A stretch of DNA of 20,496 nt from Bacteroidota bacterium (GCA_016866375.1 VGMK01000015.1:1-20496), one strand, 5' to 3'. Positions 6,670 to 16,377 are shown, counted from the first letter of the stretch. A program made the numbers and translations. The notes: generated by a model not told the origin, from the letters alone.

Positions 6670-9231
6670 ATGGAAGAAAACGAATTTATACCTCTTCAAA
6701 AAAATTCTGAAAAAGAATCGAAACTAAATTCTGATAAAGGCTCTAAAACTTCTTCAGCTAAAACTGAGAAAGGGAAAAAGCAAGGCTCAGGATTTATCTC
6801 CTCTATTCGAGGATTTGATTGGCGAAAACTACGAGTGGTAACAGGTACAACTTTAATGCTATATTCAGTTTTTCTTTTAATCGCTTGTGTATCCTATTTA
6901 ATGACCTGGCAAATAGATCAAGATAAAATTATTGACCGGGGCTTCTTTGAATTTATGTTCCAAGCGTCTCCTGAACCGATGGAAAATTGGCTTGGAAGGT
7001 TCGGTGCTTGGACTGCCCATTTCTATATTTATTCCCTCTTTGGAATTTCATCCTTAGGATTTGCCATTATATTTTTCTTGCTTGGATTTAAGGTTTTATT
7101 TGATAAAAGTTTGCTACCCTTATGGAAAACGACCTCAACTACTTTTTTATTTATACTATGGGGTTCATTTTTCTTGGGGTATTTCTCAGACAGAGTGAAC
7201 TATTTAGGAGGTAAGTTCGGATTTTCTTTGAATGAATGGTCCACAATATCGTTTGGACAAATACCGACTCTGATTTTGATAATAAGCTTATTATTCATAG
7301 TCATAACAGTTACACTAAATCCAAACTATACCGCAATTTTCAACTTTTTATTTGATAGAAAATCAAAAAATAGTGTTTCAGAAATTGACGATTCGAAATT
7401 AACCGCGAATGACAATACGTATTCAAACCAATTCGATGATTTACACATTGTAAATCCAATAAAAGATGAAGAAATTCAACAAGATGTTATTTCACAAACC
7501 GTAGATTTTTCGGAAGATGAAAATGACTTTTATGAGGATTCAGAAAGTGAAATCGAGGTCATATATAAAGAAACTGATACTGCCATTCCTCCACAAGAAA
7601 ACGATTTTGAAATCGAAGTGGCAACAGAAGAAAATTATTTCCAACCAGAATCCCAAGATACACGCACCAACTCATTTAACGAGGAGGAAGAACTCGCAAA
7701 AAGCCTCATTGCGGAGCACGGTGAATACGATCCAACGAGAGACTTAGAAGGTTACATACTCCCGCCAATTGATTTAATGAAGGAATATGGCTCCGGTGGC
7801 GTGTCGGTGAATAAAGAAGAGCTGGAAACGAATAAAGACCGCATTGTTCAAACATTGTCGCATTATAAAATTGATATCGCAAAAATCAAGGCAACTGTGG
7901 GTCCCACAGTCACATTGTACGAAATAGTTCCTGCACCTGGTGTAAGAATATCAAAAATAAAAAATCTCGAAGACGATATTGCCCTCAGTTTAAGTGCTCT
8001 TGGAATCAGAATTATTGCTCCAATTCCAGGAAAAGGCACAATCGGTATCGAAGTTCCAAATTCTAACCCTGAAATGGTATCCATGCGCTCTTTGATTGCC
8101 TCGGAAAAATTTCAAAACTTTGACGGAGACCTACCAATTGTTATGGGCAAGACCATAACCAATGAAACTTATGTATTTGATTTGACCAAAATGCCGCACC
8201 TTTTAGTAGCTGGGGCAACGGGTCAAGGGAAATCTGTTGGTTTAAATGCTATTCTGATATCCATATTGTACAAGAAACATCCTGCACAAGTAAAATTTGT
8301 CTTAGTCGATCCGAAAAAAGTCGAACTCACTTTATACAATAAAATAGAGCGCCATTTTCTTGCGAAACTACCCGGTGAAGAGGATGCTATCATTACGGAT
8401 ACCTCAAAAGTTGTCAATACCCTCAATTCTTTGTGCATGGAGATGGACGAACGCTATGAATTGCTAAAAGAGGCCGGGGTTAGAACTATAAAAGAATACA
8501 ACGTAAAGTTTATAGGCAGAAGGTTGAATCCCGAGAAAGGCCATAGATATTTACCATACATCATCGTACTCATAGATGAGTTCGCAGATTTAATCGCCAC
8601 TGCTGGCAAGGAGGTTGAACATCCAATTGCCAGAATTGCACAATTAGCAAGAGCCATAGGAATTCATTTAATTGTTGCCACACAACGTCCTTCTGTGAAT
8701 GTAATAACAGGTATGATTAAAGCAAATTTTCCAGCGAGAATAGCATTTAGAGTATTATCTAAAATAGATTCTAGAACCATTCTCGATGCTTCAGGCGCGG
8801 ATCAACTCATTGGCAGAGGAGATATGCTCATCTCAACAGGATCTGATATGAAACGACTGCAATGCGGATTCATCGATACACCAGAGGTAGAGGAAATTTG
8901 CAGTTTCATTGGGGATCAACGCGCCTATCCAGAGGCATTACAACTTCCTGAATACATTGCAGAAGGAAGTGATCAAGGGGGTGATTTTGACATGAACGAA
9001 ATTGACCCAATGTTCGTTGATTCAGCGAGAATTGTGGTAATAAATCAACAAGGGTCTGCAAGCCTTTTACAACGGAAACTCAAACTAGGCTACAATAGAG
9101 CCGGAAGAATTGTTGATCAATTGGAAGGAATGGGGATTATTGGTTCGTTTCAAGGAAGTAGAGCAAGAGAGGTCTTATTTTCCGATATTGAGTCTTTGGA
9201 TGAATTTCTGAGAACAAGAGGACTCATCTAA
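6670..9231 (+). CDS. ftsK: FtsK/SpoIIIE-type DNA translocase
   Basis: This septum-located DNA pump clears and resolves chromosome termini during cell division. The ATG at 6670 gives 853 residues starting MEENEFIPLQ; an upstream in-frame TTG at 6631 lies inside a palindrome and is disfavoured. A charged, lysine-rich N-terminus is followed by four membrane segments (about residues 56-77, 118-141, 155-176 and 198-219). Then comes a strongly acidic linker (about 225-365) rich in Glu and Asp, and the motor domain. Walker A is GATGQGKS (515-522), Walker B is VLIDEF with Asp636 and Glu637, and PSVNVITGMIKANFPARIAF is the conserved motor motif. The C-terminal winged-helix gamma domain (about 785-853), which in FtsK reads KOPS-type DNA guides, is intact. 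The stop overlaps the convergent patatin gene by four bases. Confidence 0.96.
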   Translation: MEENEFIPLQKNSEKESKLNSDKGSKTSSAKTEKGKKQGSGFISSIRGFDWRKLRVVTGTTLMLYSVFLLIACVSYLMTWQIDQDKIIDRGFFEFMFQASPEPMENWLGRFGAWTAHFYIYSLFGISSLGFAIIFFLLGFKVLFDKSLLPLWKTTSTTFLFILWGSFFLGYFSDRVNYLGGKFGFSLNEWSTISFGQIPTLILIISLLFIVITVTLNPNYTAIFNFLFDRKSKNSVSEIDDSKLTANDNTYSNQFDDLHIVNPIKDEEIQQDVISQTVDFSEDENDFYEDSESEIEVIYKETDTAIPPQENDFEIEVATEENYFQPESQDTRTNSFNEEEELAKSLIAEHGEYDPTRDLEGYILPPIDLMKEYGSGGVSVNKEELETNKDRIVQTLSHYKIDIAKIKATVGPTVTLYEIVPAPGVRISKIKNLEDDIALSLSALGIRIIAPIPGKGTIGIEVPNSNPEMVSMRSLIASEKFQNFDGDLPIVMGKTITNETYVFDLTKMPHLLVAGATGQGKSVGLNAILISILYKKHPAQVKFVLVDPKKVELTLYNKIERHFLAKLPGEEDAIITDTSKVVNTLNSLCMEMDERYELLKEAGVRTIKEYNVKFIGRRLNPEKGHRYLPYIIVLIDEFADLIATAGKEVEHPIARIAQLARAIGIHLIVATQRPSVNVITGMIKANFPARIAFRVLSKIDSRTILDASGADQLIGRGDMLISTGSDMKRLQCGFIDTPEVEEICSFIGDQRAYPEALQLPEYIAEGSDQGGDFDMNEIDPMFVDSARIVVINQQGSASLLQRKLKLGYNRAGRIVDQLEGMGIIGSFQGSRAREVLFSDIESLDEFLRTRGLI

Positions 9232-11498
9232 CGAATTGCCCGTGCGTTTTGTATTACGTATCCAATACTGAGTTGAAACGAATAAGGGTTCGACTGCATT
9301 GGGAGATGATTCAGCGTGGCTCGCAATGGTCCAAAAGGCGTGTGATAGATCAGTGAACCAGATGTTAAATATGTTTGACCATTAAACGCCTCGATCAGTT
9401 GTGCACCTCCGTCGAGATTGTAAGCCAATTGCAAAATCGGTTGATAATAGTAATAATCAAAACGAATATCAAAGTTTTTAATCGGAGTGTAAATAATGTT
9501 TAGACCTCCTCCAATGTGTTGATTAGATCGAAATTCCTTAAGGAAAAAAGTTTCCATATCAGGAAGAACTGAAAAAGAAGGTAAGGCCAAAAGACTTGCA
9601 GTATAATTCGCAAACAGTGACTGTGAATTGAATTGCCCAACGGCGTGTATACCTAAACTCCATGTTTTTCTGGAAAGTAAAAATGATTGGAATTCAATTT
9701 GTAAATTGATCCAAGAATGATATTTTCCAAAAGTTTCATCAAAGAAAGAAGTGGAACCGTGCATGGTGTTTTCACGGCCTTCTATCAATCTTGTTTTTAA
9801 CATAAAAAATGAACCTGAAGACGCAAATTGTTTTCTATTTAAAGAACTTCTTTTAAACTCCCAAGAAAGTGAGCTTCCATAAAAATTGGTTATATCCGAA
9901 GTATCTGAACTTGTAAAAGACATCGTTTGATAATATTCATCCCTCAATTCAAAGTACCTAAAATCCAATGTCGATTTTGCTTTTTTTCCAATGGGGATAA
10001 CCAAATTTAGACCGGTGTAAGTCTCATTTTGTATCAAAAAAGAGGGCTTTATATCTTCATAAAACGATGAAAAACTTCTGAAATAATCCCATCGATTTCT
10101 GACAAAATAGCTGTTTATCGATACAGGGTAGATAGAAGGAAACTCCAACTTAAAATTTACTTTTGCTCCGGCATAAAACTTACCAAAATATGATTCGGCA
10201 TGCACATTTGTAAAAACTTTTCCCACTGATCTAAAACCAAAACCAATATACGTTGTATTCACCGGCCTAGACGAAATATGTCCACCAACATCAATATTAA
10301 AATCCTTGGCTTTTGTTAATTTAAAGTTCACATGAAATGTGCTGTCTTCTTTAAGTTGAAGCGTCGGGTACAAATTATCAATTCCATCAGCTGCTTTTAA
10401 TTTAAAATATCGTTTTTCAAATGCATCAATCGAGATCATTTTTTTATTTCTAGTGGTGAATGACCTCCCAACAAAAGAGGTATTCAATTTTGTTTGTTCA
10501 GTGCTCACAGAACTTATGACCAAAGGAACTAATGAATTTCTAAATTGCAACCTTCTTTTTTGTAGTTCTGTTTGTTTTACTGCCGGTTGAACAAATAATT
10601 TTATGGAGTCAATATACAACATCGTAGCATTATATCCATCAATAATTGACTGATCTACCTTGTCAAATTCAAAAGTTCCCGTGACTGTTTTTGGATTAAT
10701 TACAATGCCTTCACTGCATGGTAAATCATAGTTTGTTGGAGTTGTCATCATGGTTGTAATCAATCCCAAAAAATCTTTTTCATCAACAACTTTTAGATTA
10801 TTCGATACATTGCTGCCGATGATAAAATCAGGATTAAATTCTTGATACATAATATCTACAGGAAAATTATTGTATAAGCCGCCGTCAAAAAGAATTTTTC
10901 CATCAACACGAATTGGATTAACATACAAGGGGTATGTCATTGAACTTCTGACTGCCTCATTGAGATTACCTTGAGAAAATATCACGCTTTTCTTTGCTTG
11001 AACATCAGAAGCGATGCACCGAAATGGGATGAACAGAGAATCAAAATCTCCTGATTTACATGCTGTTGTATGACCAAAAATTCGGAACATCTCAAAATCT
11101 AATAAGTTAGAACTCACTAAATTCATCGGAATGGACTTACGAAGGATACTATCCTTTGAAAATGAAAATTTAAGCATTCCCGCATGCTCCGCTTCCTTTC
11201 GAAAATAATATTGCCGTGAAATATCGAGTTTTCCGGAGGTCATTAATTGAAATTTTTCACTTTTCACATAATTTTTAATTTCCTCGGGAGAATACCCGCA
11301 AGCATACAATCCACCAATGAGAGCCCCTGCAGAAGTACCAGTAATGTAATCAATCGGGATATTATGTTCTTCAAGGGCAGTCAGTACACCGATATGTGCA
11401 AGACCTGTTGCCCCGCCCCCACTCAATACCAACCCTACACGCTGCTGACCATTTGTTAATAATGGAATAAGGATAACTATTACAAAGAGGAAGCGCAT
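9228..11498 (-). CDS. Patatin-like phospholipase with C-terminal outer-membrane beta-barrel
   Basis: This 756-residue protein has a signal peptide (about 1-17, MRFLFVIVILIPLLTNG) and then a patatin domain (about 18-330). The glycine-rich oxyanion loop is SGGGATGLAHIG (26-37), the nucleophile is Ser56 in GTSAG, and the catalytic Asp205 sits in FDGGLYNNFPVD, so the Ser-Asp dyad is complete. A POTRA-like segment (about 340-405) precedes a C-terminal Omp85-like beta-barrel (about 405-750) made of alternating aromatic strands. This order matches type Vd autotransporters such as PlpD and FplA, in which a lipid acyl hydrolase is displayed or released through its own barrel. The last strand is followed by about six extra residues (NARAIR) rather than a terminal aromatic residue. 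The gene is divergent from the methyltransferase gene, with 45 bases between them. Confidence 0.9.
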   Translation of the reverse strand: MRFLFVIVILIPLLTNGQQRVGLVLSGGGATGLAHIGVLTALEEHNIPIDYITGTSAGALIGGLYACGYSPEEIKNYVKSEKFQLMTSGKLDISRQYYFRKEAEHAGMLKFSFSKDSILRKSIPMNLVSSNLLDFEMFRIFGHTTACKSGDFDSLFIPFRCIASDVQAKKSVIFSQGNLNEAVRSSMTYPLYVNPIRVDGKILFDGGLYNNFPVDIMYQEFNPDFIIGSNVSNNLKVVDEKDFLGLITTMMTTPTNYDLPCSEGIVINPKTVTGTFEFDKVDQSIIDGYNATMLYIDSIKLFVQPAVKQTELQKRRLQFRNSLVPLVISSVSTEQTKLNTSFVGRSFTTRNKKMISIDAFEKRYFKLKAADGIDNLYPTLQLKEDSTFHVNFKLTKAKDFNIDVGGHISSRPVNTTYIGFGFRSVGKVFTNVHAESYFGKFYAGAKVNFKLEFPSIYPVSINSYFVRNRWDYFRSFSSFYEDIKPSFLIQNETYTGLNLVIPIGKKAKSTLDFRYFELRDEYYQTMSFTSSDTSDITNFYGSSLSWEFKRSSLNRKQFASSGSFFMLKTRLIEGRENTMHGSTSFFDETFGKYHSWINLQIEFQSFLLSRKTWSLGIHAVGQFNSQSLFANYTASLLALPSFSVLPDMETFFLKEFRSNQHIGGGLNIIYTPIKNFDIRFDYYYYQPILQLAYNLDGGAQLIEAFNGQTYLTSGSLIYHTPFGPLRATLNHLPMQSNPYSFQLSIGYVIQNARAIR

Positions 11499-11524
11499 GT
11501 AGGCAGATAATTACTTTCTTTAAA

Positions 11525-11532
11525 CAAATTTA
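11525..11532 (-). promoter_or_regulatory. Putative -7 promoter element for the patatin-barrel gene
   Basis: On the minus strand this reads TAAATTTG, an exact TAnnTTTG match. It lies 27 bases before the ATG at 11498, so the leader would be about 20 bases. Any -33 element would fall inside the start of the divergent methyltransferase gene. Confidence 0.4.
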
Positions 11533-11543
11533 GATCTTAATTA

Positions 11544-12707
11544 TTGAAATCAGGACCAAAAGATATATTAAAAAGAACAGAAATAAATATAACAGCAAAA
11601 TGTTTTTTTGGATTTGAAGAAACACTGGCTGACGAATTAACTGAATTTGGGTTCCAAAATTTAGAGATTTTGAATCGTGCTGTTCGATTTAAAGGTTCTT
11701 GGAAAGATATTTATTTTCTGAATTTACACTGCCGCTGTGCCATTTCCATTTTAGTTGAGTTAGACTGTTTCGAGATTTTTTCTGAAAAAGACCTGTACGA
11801 TAAATGCATGAAAGTCGATTGGACAAATATTTTTGACTCAAGCAAGAGTTTTGCAATTAAAGGTGCGATATTTTCCAGTATTTTTCAAAATACACATTAT
11901 CCATTTCTTTTAGTGAAAGATGCGATTGTAGACACATTTAGGAATGTAAAATTGGAAAGACCAAATGTCGATGTAAAAAAACCTCATGTATCTTTTGATC
12001 TGTACATCAAAGAGAATTTAGTAACCCTATCTTTAAATACAAGTGGATTACCCCTCTTCCAGCGCGGGTATCGTCAATCTACCGGAGAGGCGCCACTGAA
12101 CGAAGTTGTCGCGGCATGTCTCATTAGGTTAAGTGGTTGGAATAAAAAAACAACATTCTTAGACCCTTTTTGTGGATCCGGAACTCTTTTAATTGAGGCA
12201 GCATTATATGCGAGTGGTATACCTTCTAATATTGAGCGACAACATTATGCCTTTAAAAATCTCAAAAACTACGAGCCTCTGCTGTGGCAAGGAATTTATG
12301 ATTCTGCCAAACGCGTGGTTCGCGAATTACCAGCACAAATCATAGGAGGAGATATCTCTGATGAAATGGTTCTTAAAGCGAGACGAAATTTACGCACATT
12401 TAGTTTCGGGAGGTTGGTGAAAATACAATCCAAAAATTTCAAAGAATTTCAAACAGATGAAGAGGTTTTCGTTTTAACAAATCCGCCCTACGGGGAGCGG
12501 ATTGAGGCTGCTGTTGAACTTCTTTACGGAGAGATGGGATCGTGGCTAAAACACACCATGACTGGTTCAGAGGCCTGGGTAATTTCAGGGAGTAAAGAAG
12601 GTCTGAATGCTATCGGTTTAAAACCAGAAAAAAAATATAAAGTTTTCAATGGAGATCTTGAATGCAGTTTCAGACAATTTAAAACTTATCAAGGATCATT
12701 AACTTAA
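11544..12707 (+). CDS. THUMP-domain class I SAM-dependent RNA methyltransferase (RlmL-like, UPF0020)
   Basis: A protein of 387 residues that is probably a 23S rRNA guanine-N2 methyltransferase related to the N-terminal half of RlmL; the exact base is not determinable here. An N-terminal ferredoxin-like/THUMP region (about 15-165) starts with AKCFFGFEETLADEL. FQRGYRQSTGEAPLNE leads into the methyltransferase fold, with the SAM-binding motif DPFCGSGTLLIEAA from Asp207 and the catalytic motif TNPPYGERI (Asn313-Tyr316). The start is TTG at 11544: a stop lies at 11538-11540 in frame and the next ATG is some 90 codons in, beyond the start of THUMP. It lacks the second methyltransferase domain of the fused E. 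coli RlmKL, as is usual outside gammaproteobacteria. It converges on gltA. Confidence 0.9.
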   Translation: MKSGPKDILKRTEINITAKCFFGFEETLADELTEFGFQNLEILNRAVRFKGSWKDIYFLNLHCRCAISILVELDCFEIFSEKDLYDKCMKVDWTNIFDSSKSFAIKGAIFSSIFQNTHYPFLLVKDAIVDTFRNVKLERPNVDVKKPHVSFDLYIKENLVTLSLNTSGLPLFQRGYRQSTGEAPLNEVVAACLIRLSGWNKKTTFLDPFCGSGTLLIEAALYASGIPSNIERQHYAFKNLKNYEPLLWQGIYDSAKRVVRELPAQIIGGDISDEMVLKARRNLRTFSFGRLVKIQSKNFKEFQTDEEVFVLTNPPYGERIEAAVELLYGEMGSWLKHTMTGSEAWVISGSKEGLNAIGLKPEKKYKVFNGDLECSFRQFKTYQGSLT

Positions 12708-12717
12708 TTACAAGGGA

Positions 12718-12743
12718 GTTCAGACTGAACGCTATTTTTTTTT
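12718..12743 (+). terminator. Possible terminator between the methyltransferase gene and gltA
   Basis: The dyad GTTCAGACTGAAC (12718-12730) is followed after four bases by nine T residues (12735-12743), just past the methyltransferase stop. The stem is only five base pairs with a three-base loop, so it is a weak intrinsic terminator. The T run covers the end of the convergent gltA gene. Confidence 0.4.
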
Positions 12744-14028
12744 ACCTTTTTCCAATGTCAACATATTCTCGTACTCGTTTCCCAACATAAATTTGACGCG
12801 GCCTACCAATAGGTTCCTTGTGTTCGGTCATCTCTTTCCATTGGGCTATCCATCCTGGAAGTCGGCCAAGTGCAAACATCACAGTAAACATTTCAGTCGG
12901 AATTCCGATAGCCTTGTAAATAATACCCGAGTAAAAATCTACATTAGGATAAAGATTTCTCGACCTAAAGTATTCGTCCTCAAGGGCTACTTTCTCTAAT
13001 TTTTTCGCAATTTCCAGCAGCGGATCTTGCACTCCTAATTTTTCTAAAACATCGTCACACGTTTTCTTAATGATCTTTGCCCTTGGATCGAAGTTTTTAT
13101 ACACTCGGTGTCCGAATCCCATCAACCTAAATGGATCATTCTTATCTTTTGCCTTCGTAACCCACTTATCAACGTTGCCGCCATCCTCGTGTATCGCCTC
13201 TAACATTTCGATCACCTCTTGATTTGCCCCACCGTGTAAAGGGCCCCAAAGCGCCGAGATTCCTGCAGACACAGTGGAATATAAATTAGCCTGCGACGAT
13301 CCTACAATTCGCACTGTGGACGTGGAACAATTTTGCTCATGGTCTGCATGCAAAATGAGCAATTTATTCAAGGCATCAACTACAACGGGATCTAACTTAT
13401 AATCCTCCGTCGGCATGGCAAACATCATGTACAGGAAATTCTGACAATAGTTGTATTCATTTCGGGGATACATCAGGGGATGTCTCATCGAATTTTTATA
13501 GGCCCATGCCGCTAAGGTTGGTAATTTTGCTATCAACCGACATACTGTCAGATTTTTCTTGGCCTCACTTCTGTTTGGATCTAAAGATTCGGGATAAAAA
13601 GTTGATAATGATGAAATCATTGAGGACAAAACTCCCATCGGATGCGCTTGCGCAGGGTAAGCTTCAAAAAATCGCTTCATATCTTCGTGAACGAGCGTAT
13701 GTTTTTTAATATTTGCCTCAAAATCCTTCAATTCATGAATGGTTGGTAATTCACCATAAATTAGTAGATATGACACCTCTAAAAAAGTTGCCTTTTCAGC
13801 CAATTCTTCTATTTTGTAGCCCCGGTAATGTAAAATACCTTCCTCACCGTCTAAGAAGGTAATGGAACTTTTCGTTGCACCGGTATTTTTGTAACCCGAA
13901 TCAAGAGTAATACAACCCGTTAAATCCCGAAGTTTAGAAATATCAATGGCTTTTTCATTTTCAGAACCAATAAATACAGGTAATTCATAAACCTTACCAT
14001 CAATCTCTAATTTTGCTATATCACTCAT
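12742..14028 (-). CDS. gltA: Citrate synthase (type II)
   Basis: This 428-residue enzyme condenses acetyl-CoA and oxaloacetate at the entry to the TCA cycle. Length and N-terminal beta-rich extension (MSDIAKLEIDGKVYELPVF) match the bacterial hexameric type II enzymes. The catalytic residues are all present: His265 in GPLHGGANQEV, His307 in GFGHRVYKNFDPRA, and Asp364 in NVDFYSGII, close to the E. coli positions 264, 305 and 362. HEQNCSTSTVR and the C-terminal RPRQIYVG, which bind substrate and close the active site, are also seen. It starts at ATG 14028, 116 bases after the stop of the DPP IV gene on the same strand, so it may have its own promoter or be read through from that gene. No exact -7 motif was found in the gap. 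Confidence 0.97.
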   Translation of the reverse strand: MSDIAKLEIDGKVYELPVFIGSENEKAIDISKLRDLTGCITLDSGYKNTGATKSSITFLDGEEGILHYRGYKIEELAEKATFLEVSYLLIYGELPTIHELKDFEANIKKHTLVHEDMKRFFEAYPAQAHPMGVLSSMISSLSTFYPESLDPNRSEAKKNLTVCRLIAKLPTLAAWAYKNSMRHPLMYPRNEYNYCQNFLYMMFAMPTEDYKLDPVVVDALNKLLILHADHEQNCSTSTVRIVGSSQANLYSTVSAGISALWGPLHGGANQEVIEMLEAIHEDGGNVDKWVTKAKDKNDPFRLMGFGHRVYKNFDPRAKIIKKTCDDVLEKLGVQDPLLEIAKKLEKVALEDEYFRSRNLYPNVDFYSGIIYKAIGIPTEMFTVMFALGRLPGWIAQWKEMTEHKEPIGRPRQIYVGKRVREYVDIGKR

Positions 14029-14144
14029 GCTAAATTCCTCAATAACTAATTTCGTTCGAGTTTAAAATTACAAAAGAAAAAAGATTTCTGAAGACTTTAT
14101 CGAGAATTATTTAAAAACACCTTGAAAGATTTTTTATTTTGGAG

Positions 14145-16307
14145 TTACAGGTTTTTTAATATGTAATCGAACATCAACTGAAATAAGTGATTGCGCGTAT
14201 TCCCACCATAAATACCATGGTTTCGATTTGGATATATAAACATATCGAATTGCTTATTTGCTTTGACGAGTGCGTTGACCATTTCCATGGAATTTTGGTA
14301 ATGCACATTGTCATCTGCCGATCCATGGACTAAAAGATATTTACCCTTCAGTTGATGAACATAATTGATCGGCGAATTCAAATCATACCCTTTATCATTT
14401 TCCTCAGGAGTACGCATGAAGCGCTCCGTGTAGATATTGTCGTAATACCTCCAATTTGTAACAGGAGCAACCGCAATTGCCATTTTGAATACATCAGCTC
14501 CCTTGGTAATTCCGAGTGAAGCCATATACCCACCATAACTCCACCCCATAATACCAAACCGAGAAGGATCTACGTAAGGTAATTTTTTCAATTCGTTACA
14601 CGCATTTATTACATCCTCGATTTCAAATTTTCCAAGTTGTAAATAGGTACATTTCTTGAACTCTGCACCCCTGTACATCGTACCCCTCGGATCAACTGAA
14701 AAAATAATATATCCCTTTTGTGCTAATAATTGATGGTACATAAAATCATTTCCATCCCAGGCATTTTTAACTTCATTGCTTCCAGGACCGCCATAAACGG
14801 TAACATAAACGGGATATTTTTTAGTTGGATCAAAATTTATGGGTTTCATTATTGAGGCATTCAGCGAAATGCCATTTGAATTGATCTTGATAAATTCTTT
14901 TGGCACTAATGTATACGTATTTAATTTTTCCGTTAGCTCTCGGTTAGTCTCCAGCTCAGTCGCAAGTTCGCCCTTGGTATTTCTTAACACATGGGTAGTG
15001 GGAGAATTGGCCGTGGAATAAGAATGAACAAAATAGTTGAAACCACTTGTAAATGCTGCTTCACTCCATCCAGTTTCCTCGGTCAGTCGCTCTGACTTCC
15101 CGGTCTCCATGTCGAATTTGTAAATAATCTTATTGAGAGGGCCATTTGTCGCGGCACTGTAAAAAACAAGTCCAGATGATTCATCGAAACCCAAAAATTC
15201 CATAACATCCCAATTTCCATTTGTAAGTTGCTGTGCCTTGCCGTCAAATCCCACCTTGTAGAGATGGTTGTATCCTGAAGATTCACTCGTTCGTAGTAAG
15301 GATTTTCCATCATTCAACAGTACTAAATTGTCATCAATTTCGACGTATGTGTCCGATTTTTCTTCAAAGAAAACTCTTGAAACTGGTCTTTTTATTGCAA
15401 AATCTAACAAGTGGTACTTTAAGAGATTTTGATGCCTGTTTAGCGTCTGAAGAATTAATTTATTCTCATTTGCAGACCACTTCATCCGCGGGATATACTC
15501 ATATTCTCCCAAATCAATGCTCGTTATTTTTGCACTGTTCACATTCACATAATGAGCAGTGACAACACTGTTGGCCTCACCTGCCTTTGGATATTTATAC
15601 TTATAATTTTCCGGGTACAAACTCCCGTAATAAGCCAAATTAAATTCTTTAACTTGTTTTTCATTAAATTTTAAGAATGCTATCGTTTTACTATCTGGAG
15701 ACCAAGCATAGGCCTTTGTAACTGAAAACTCCTCTTCGTAAACCCAATCGGTTGTACCATTTATTATTTTGTTTTTCTTTCCATCTTGGGTTAACTTCTT
15801 TATTTTTCCCGAAGCCACCTCTTTAATGAATAAATCATTGCCGTGGATGTAGGAAACCATTCTACCATCAGGAGAATATTCTGCTAATGTTTGGGGTTCG
15901 TGATTTTCATCCAAAGGTGACAGTTTGTTGCTTGAAATATCATAAAGGAAATACTTGGCAGTATAGCTTCTGCGATATACAGGTTGAACATCGCATATAA
16001 ATAAGATTTTAGTCTCATCGCTGTTGAATTCATAATCGTCGTACAATAATTGTTTTCCACCGAAGTTAAGTATGGCTCCGTCTACCAGTACACTCCCTTT
16101 GTCTTTCGGATCATTTATTTTGTATTTTTTTACCGATAAATCCTCCGTTGTTTTGGTGTAATATTCGCCATCTTTCATGGACTTAAATCCATCAACACCC
16201 TTGGTGTAGAACTCATAGTTTTTCCAAATTTTCTCGACGCTAAGTTCTTGGGAAAAGGAAATTAGAGCTGTTGATAGAAATATAATAAGATAAGAAAGAT
16301 TTTTCAT
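14145..16307 (-). CDS. Dipeptidyl peptidase IV, S9B family serine peptidase
   Basis: This exported exopeptidase of 720 residues releases N-terminal X-Pro and X-Ala dipeptides. The ATG at 16307 places a signal peptide at the very N-terminus (MKNLSYLIIFLSTALISFSQ); an in-frame start at 16391 would add 28 residues and lie inside a terminator hairpin, so it is rejected. An N-terminal beta-propeller (about 40-470) includes the double-Glu motif DWVYEEEF (Glu191-Glu193), which anchors the substrate amino terminus. The C-terminal alpha/beta hydrolase domain (about 480-720) has Ser590 in GWSYGGY, Asp665 in HGSADDNVH and His697 in NRNHGI, a complete catalytic triad. There is no T9SS sorting domain, so it is probably periplasmic. 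A tandem TGATCA-containing repeat lies 49-68 bases upstream of the start. Confidence 0.95.
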   Translation of the reverse strand: MKNLSYLIIFLSTALISFSQELSVEKIWKNYEFYTKGVDGFKSMKDGEYYTKTTEDLSVKKYKINDPKDKGSVLVDGAILNFGGKQLLYDDYEFNSDETKILFICDVQPVYRRSYTAKYFLYDISSNKLSPLDENHEPQTLAEYSPDGRMVSYIHGNDLFIKEVASGKIKKLTQDGKKNKIINGTTDWVYEEEFSVTKAYAWSPDSKTIAFLKFNEKQVKEFNLAYYGSLYPENYKYKYPKAGEANSVVTAHYVNVNSAKITSIDLGEYEYIPRMKWSANENKLILQTLNRHQNLLKYHLLDFAIKRPVSRVFFEEKSDTYVEIDDNLVLLNDGKSLLRTSESSGYNHLYKVGFDGKAQQLTNGNWDVMEFLGFDESSGLVFYSAATNGPLNKIIYKFDMETGKSERLTEETGWSEAAFTSGFNYFVHSYSTANSPTTHVLRNTKGELATELETNRELTEKLNTYTLVPKEFIKINSNGISLNASIMKPINFDPTKKYPVYVTVYGGPGSNEVKNAWDGNDFMYHQLLAQKGYIIFSVDPRGTMYRGAEFKKCTYLQLGKFEIEDVINACNELKKLPYVDPSRFGIMGWSYGGYMASLGITKGADVFKMAIAVAPVTNWRYYDNIYTERFMRTPEENDKGYDLNSPINYVHQLKGKYLLVHGSADDNVHYQNSMEMVNALVKANKQFDMFIYPNRNHGIYGGNTRNHLFQLMFDYILKNL

Positions 16308-16355
16308 AGTTTTCAATTGAGCTCTGAAATTACAAATTGTTTTGAATGGAGGAAC

Positions 16356-16375
16356 AAAATGATCAAAAATGATCA
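16356..16375. repeat. Perfect 10-bp tandem repeat upstream of the DPP IV gene
   Basis: Two head-to-tail copies of AAAATGATCA occupy 16356-16365 and 16366-16375 with no mismatch. Each contains the palindrome TGATCA. They sit between the ncRNA terminator and the DPP IV start, in the only space available for that gene's promoter, so a role as paired regulator sites is plausible but unproven. Confidence 0.5.
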
Positions 16376-16377
16376 AT

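Noticed and set aside
15233..15562. Plus-strand open frame opposite DPP IV (109 codons)
   Set aside because: It is antisense to the propeller domain and its translation shows no recognisable protein character.
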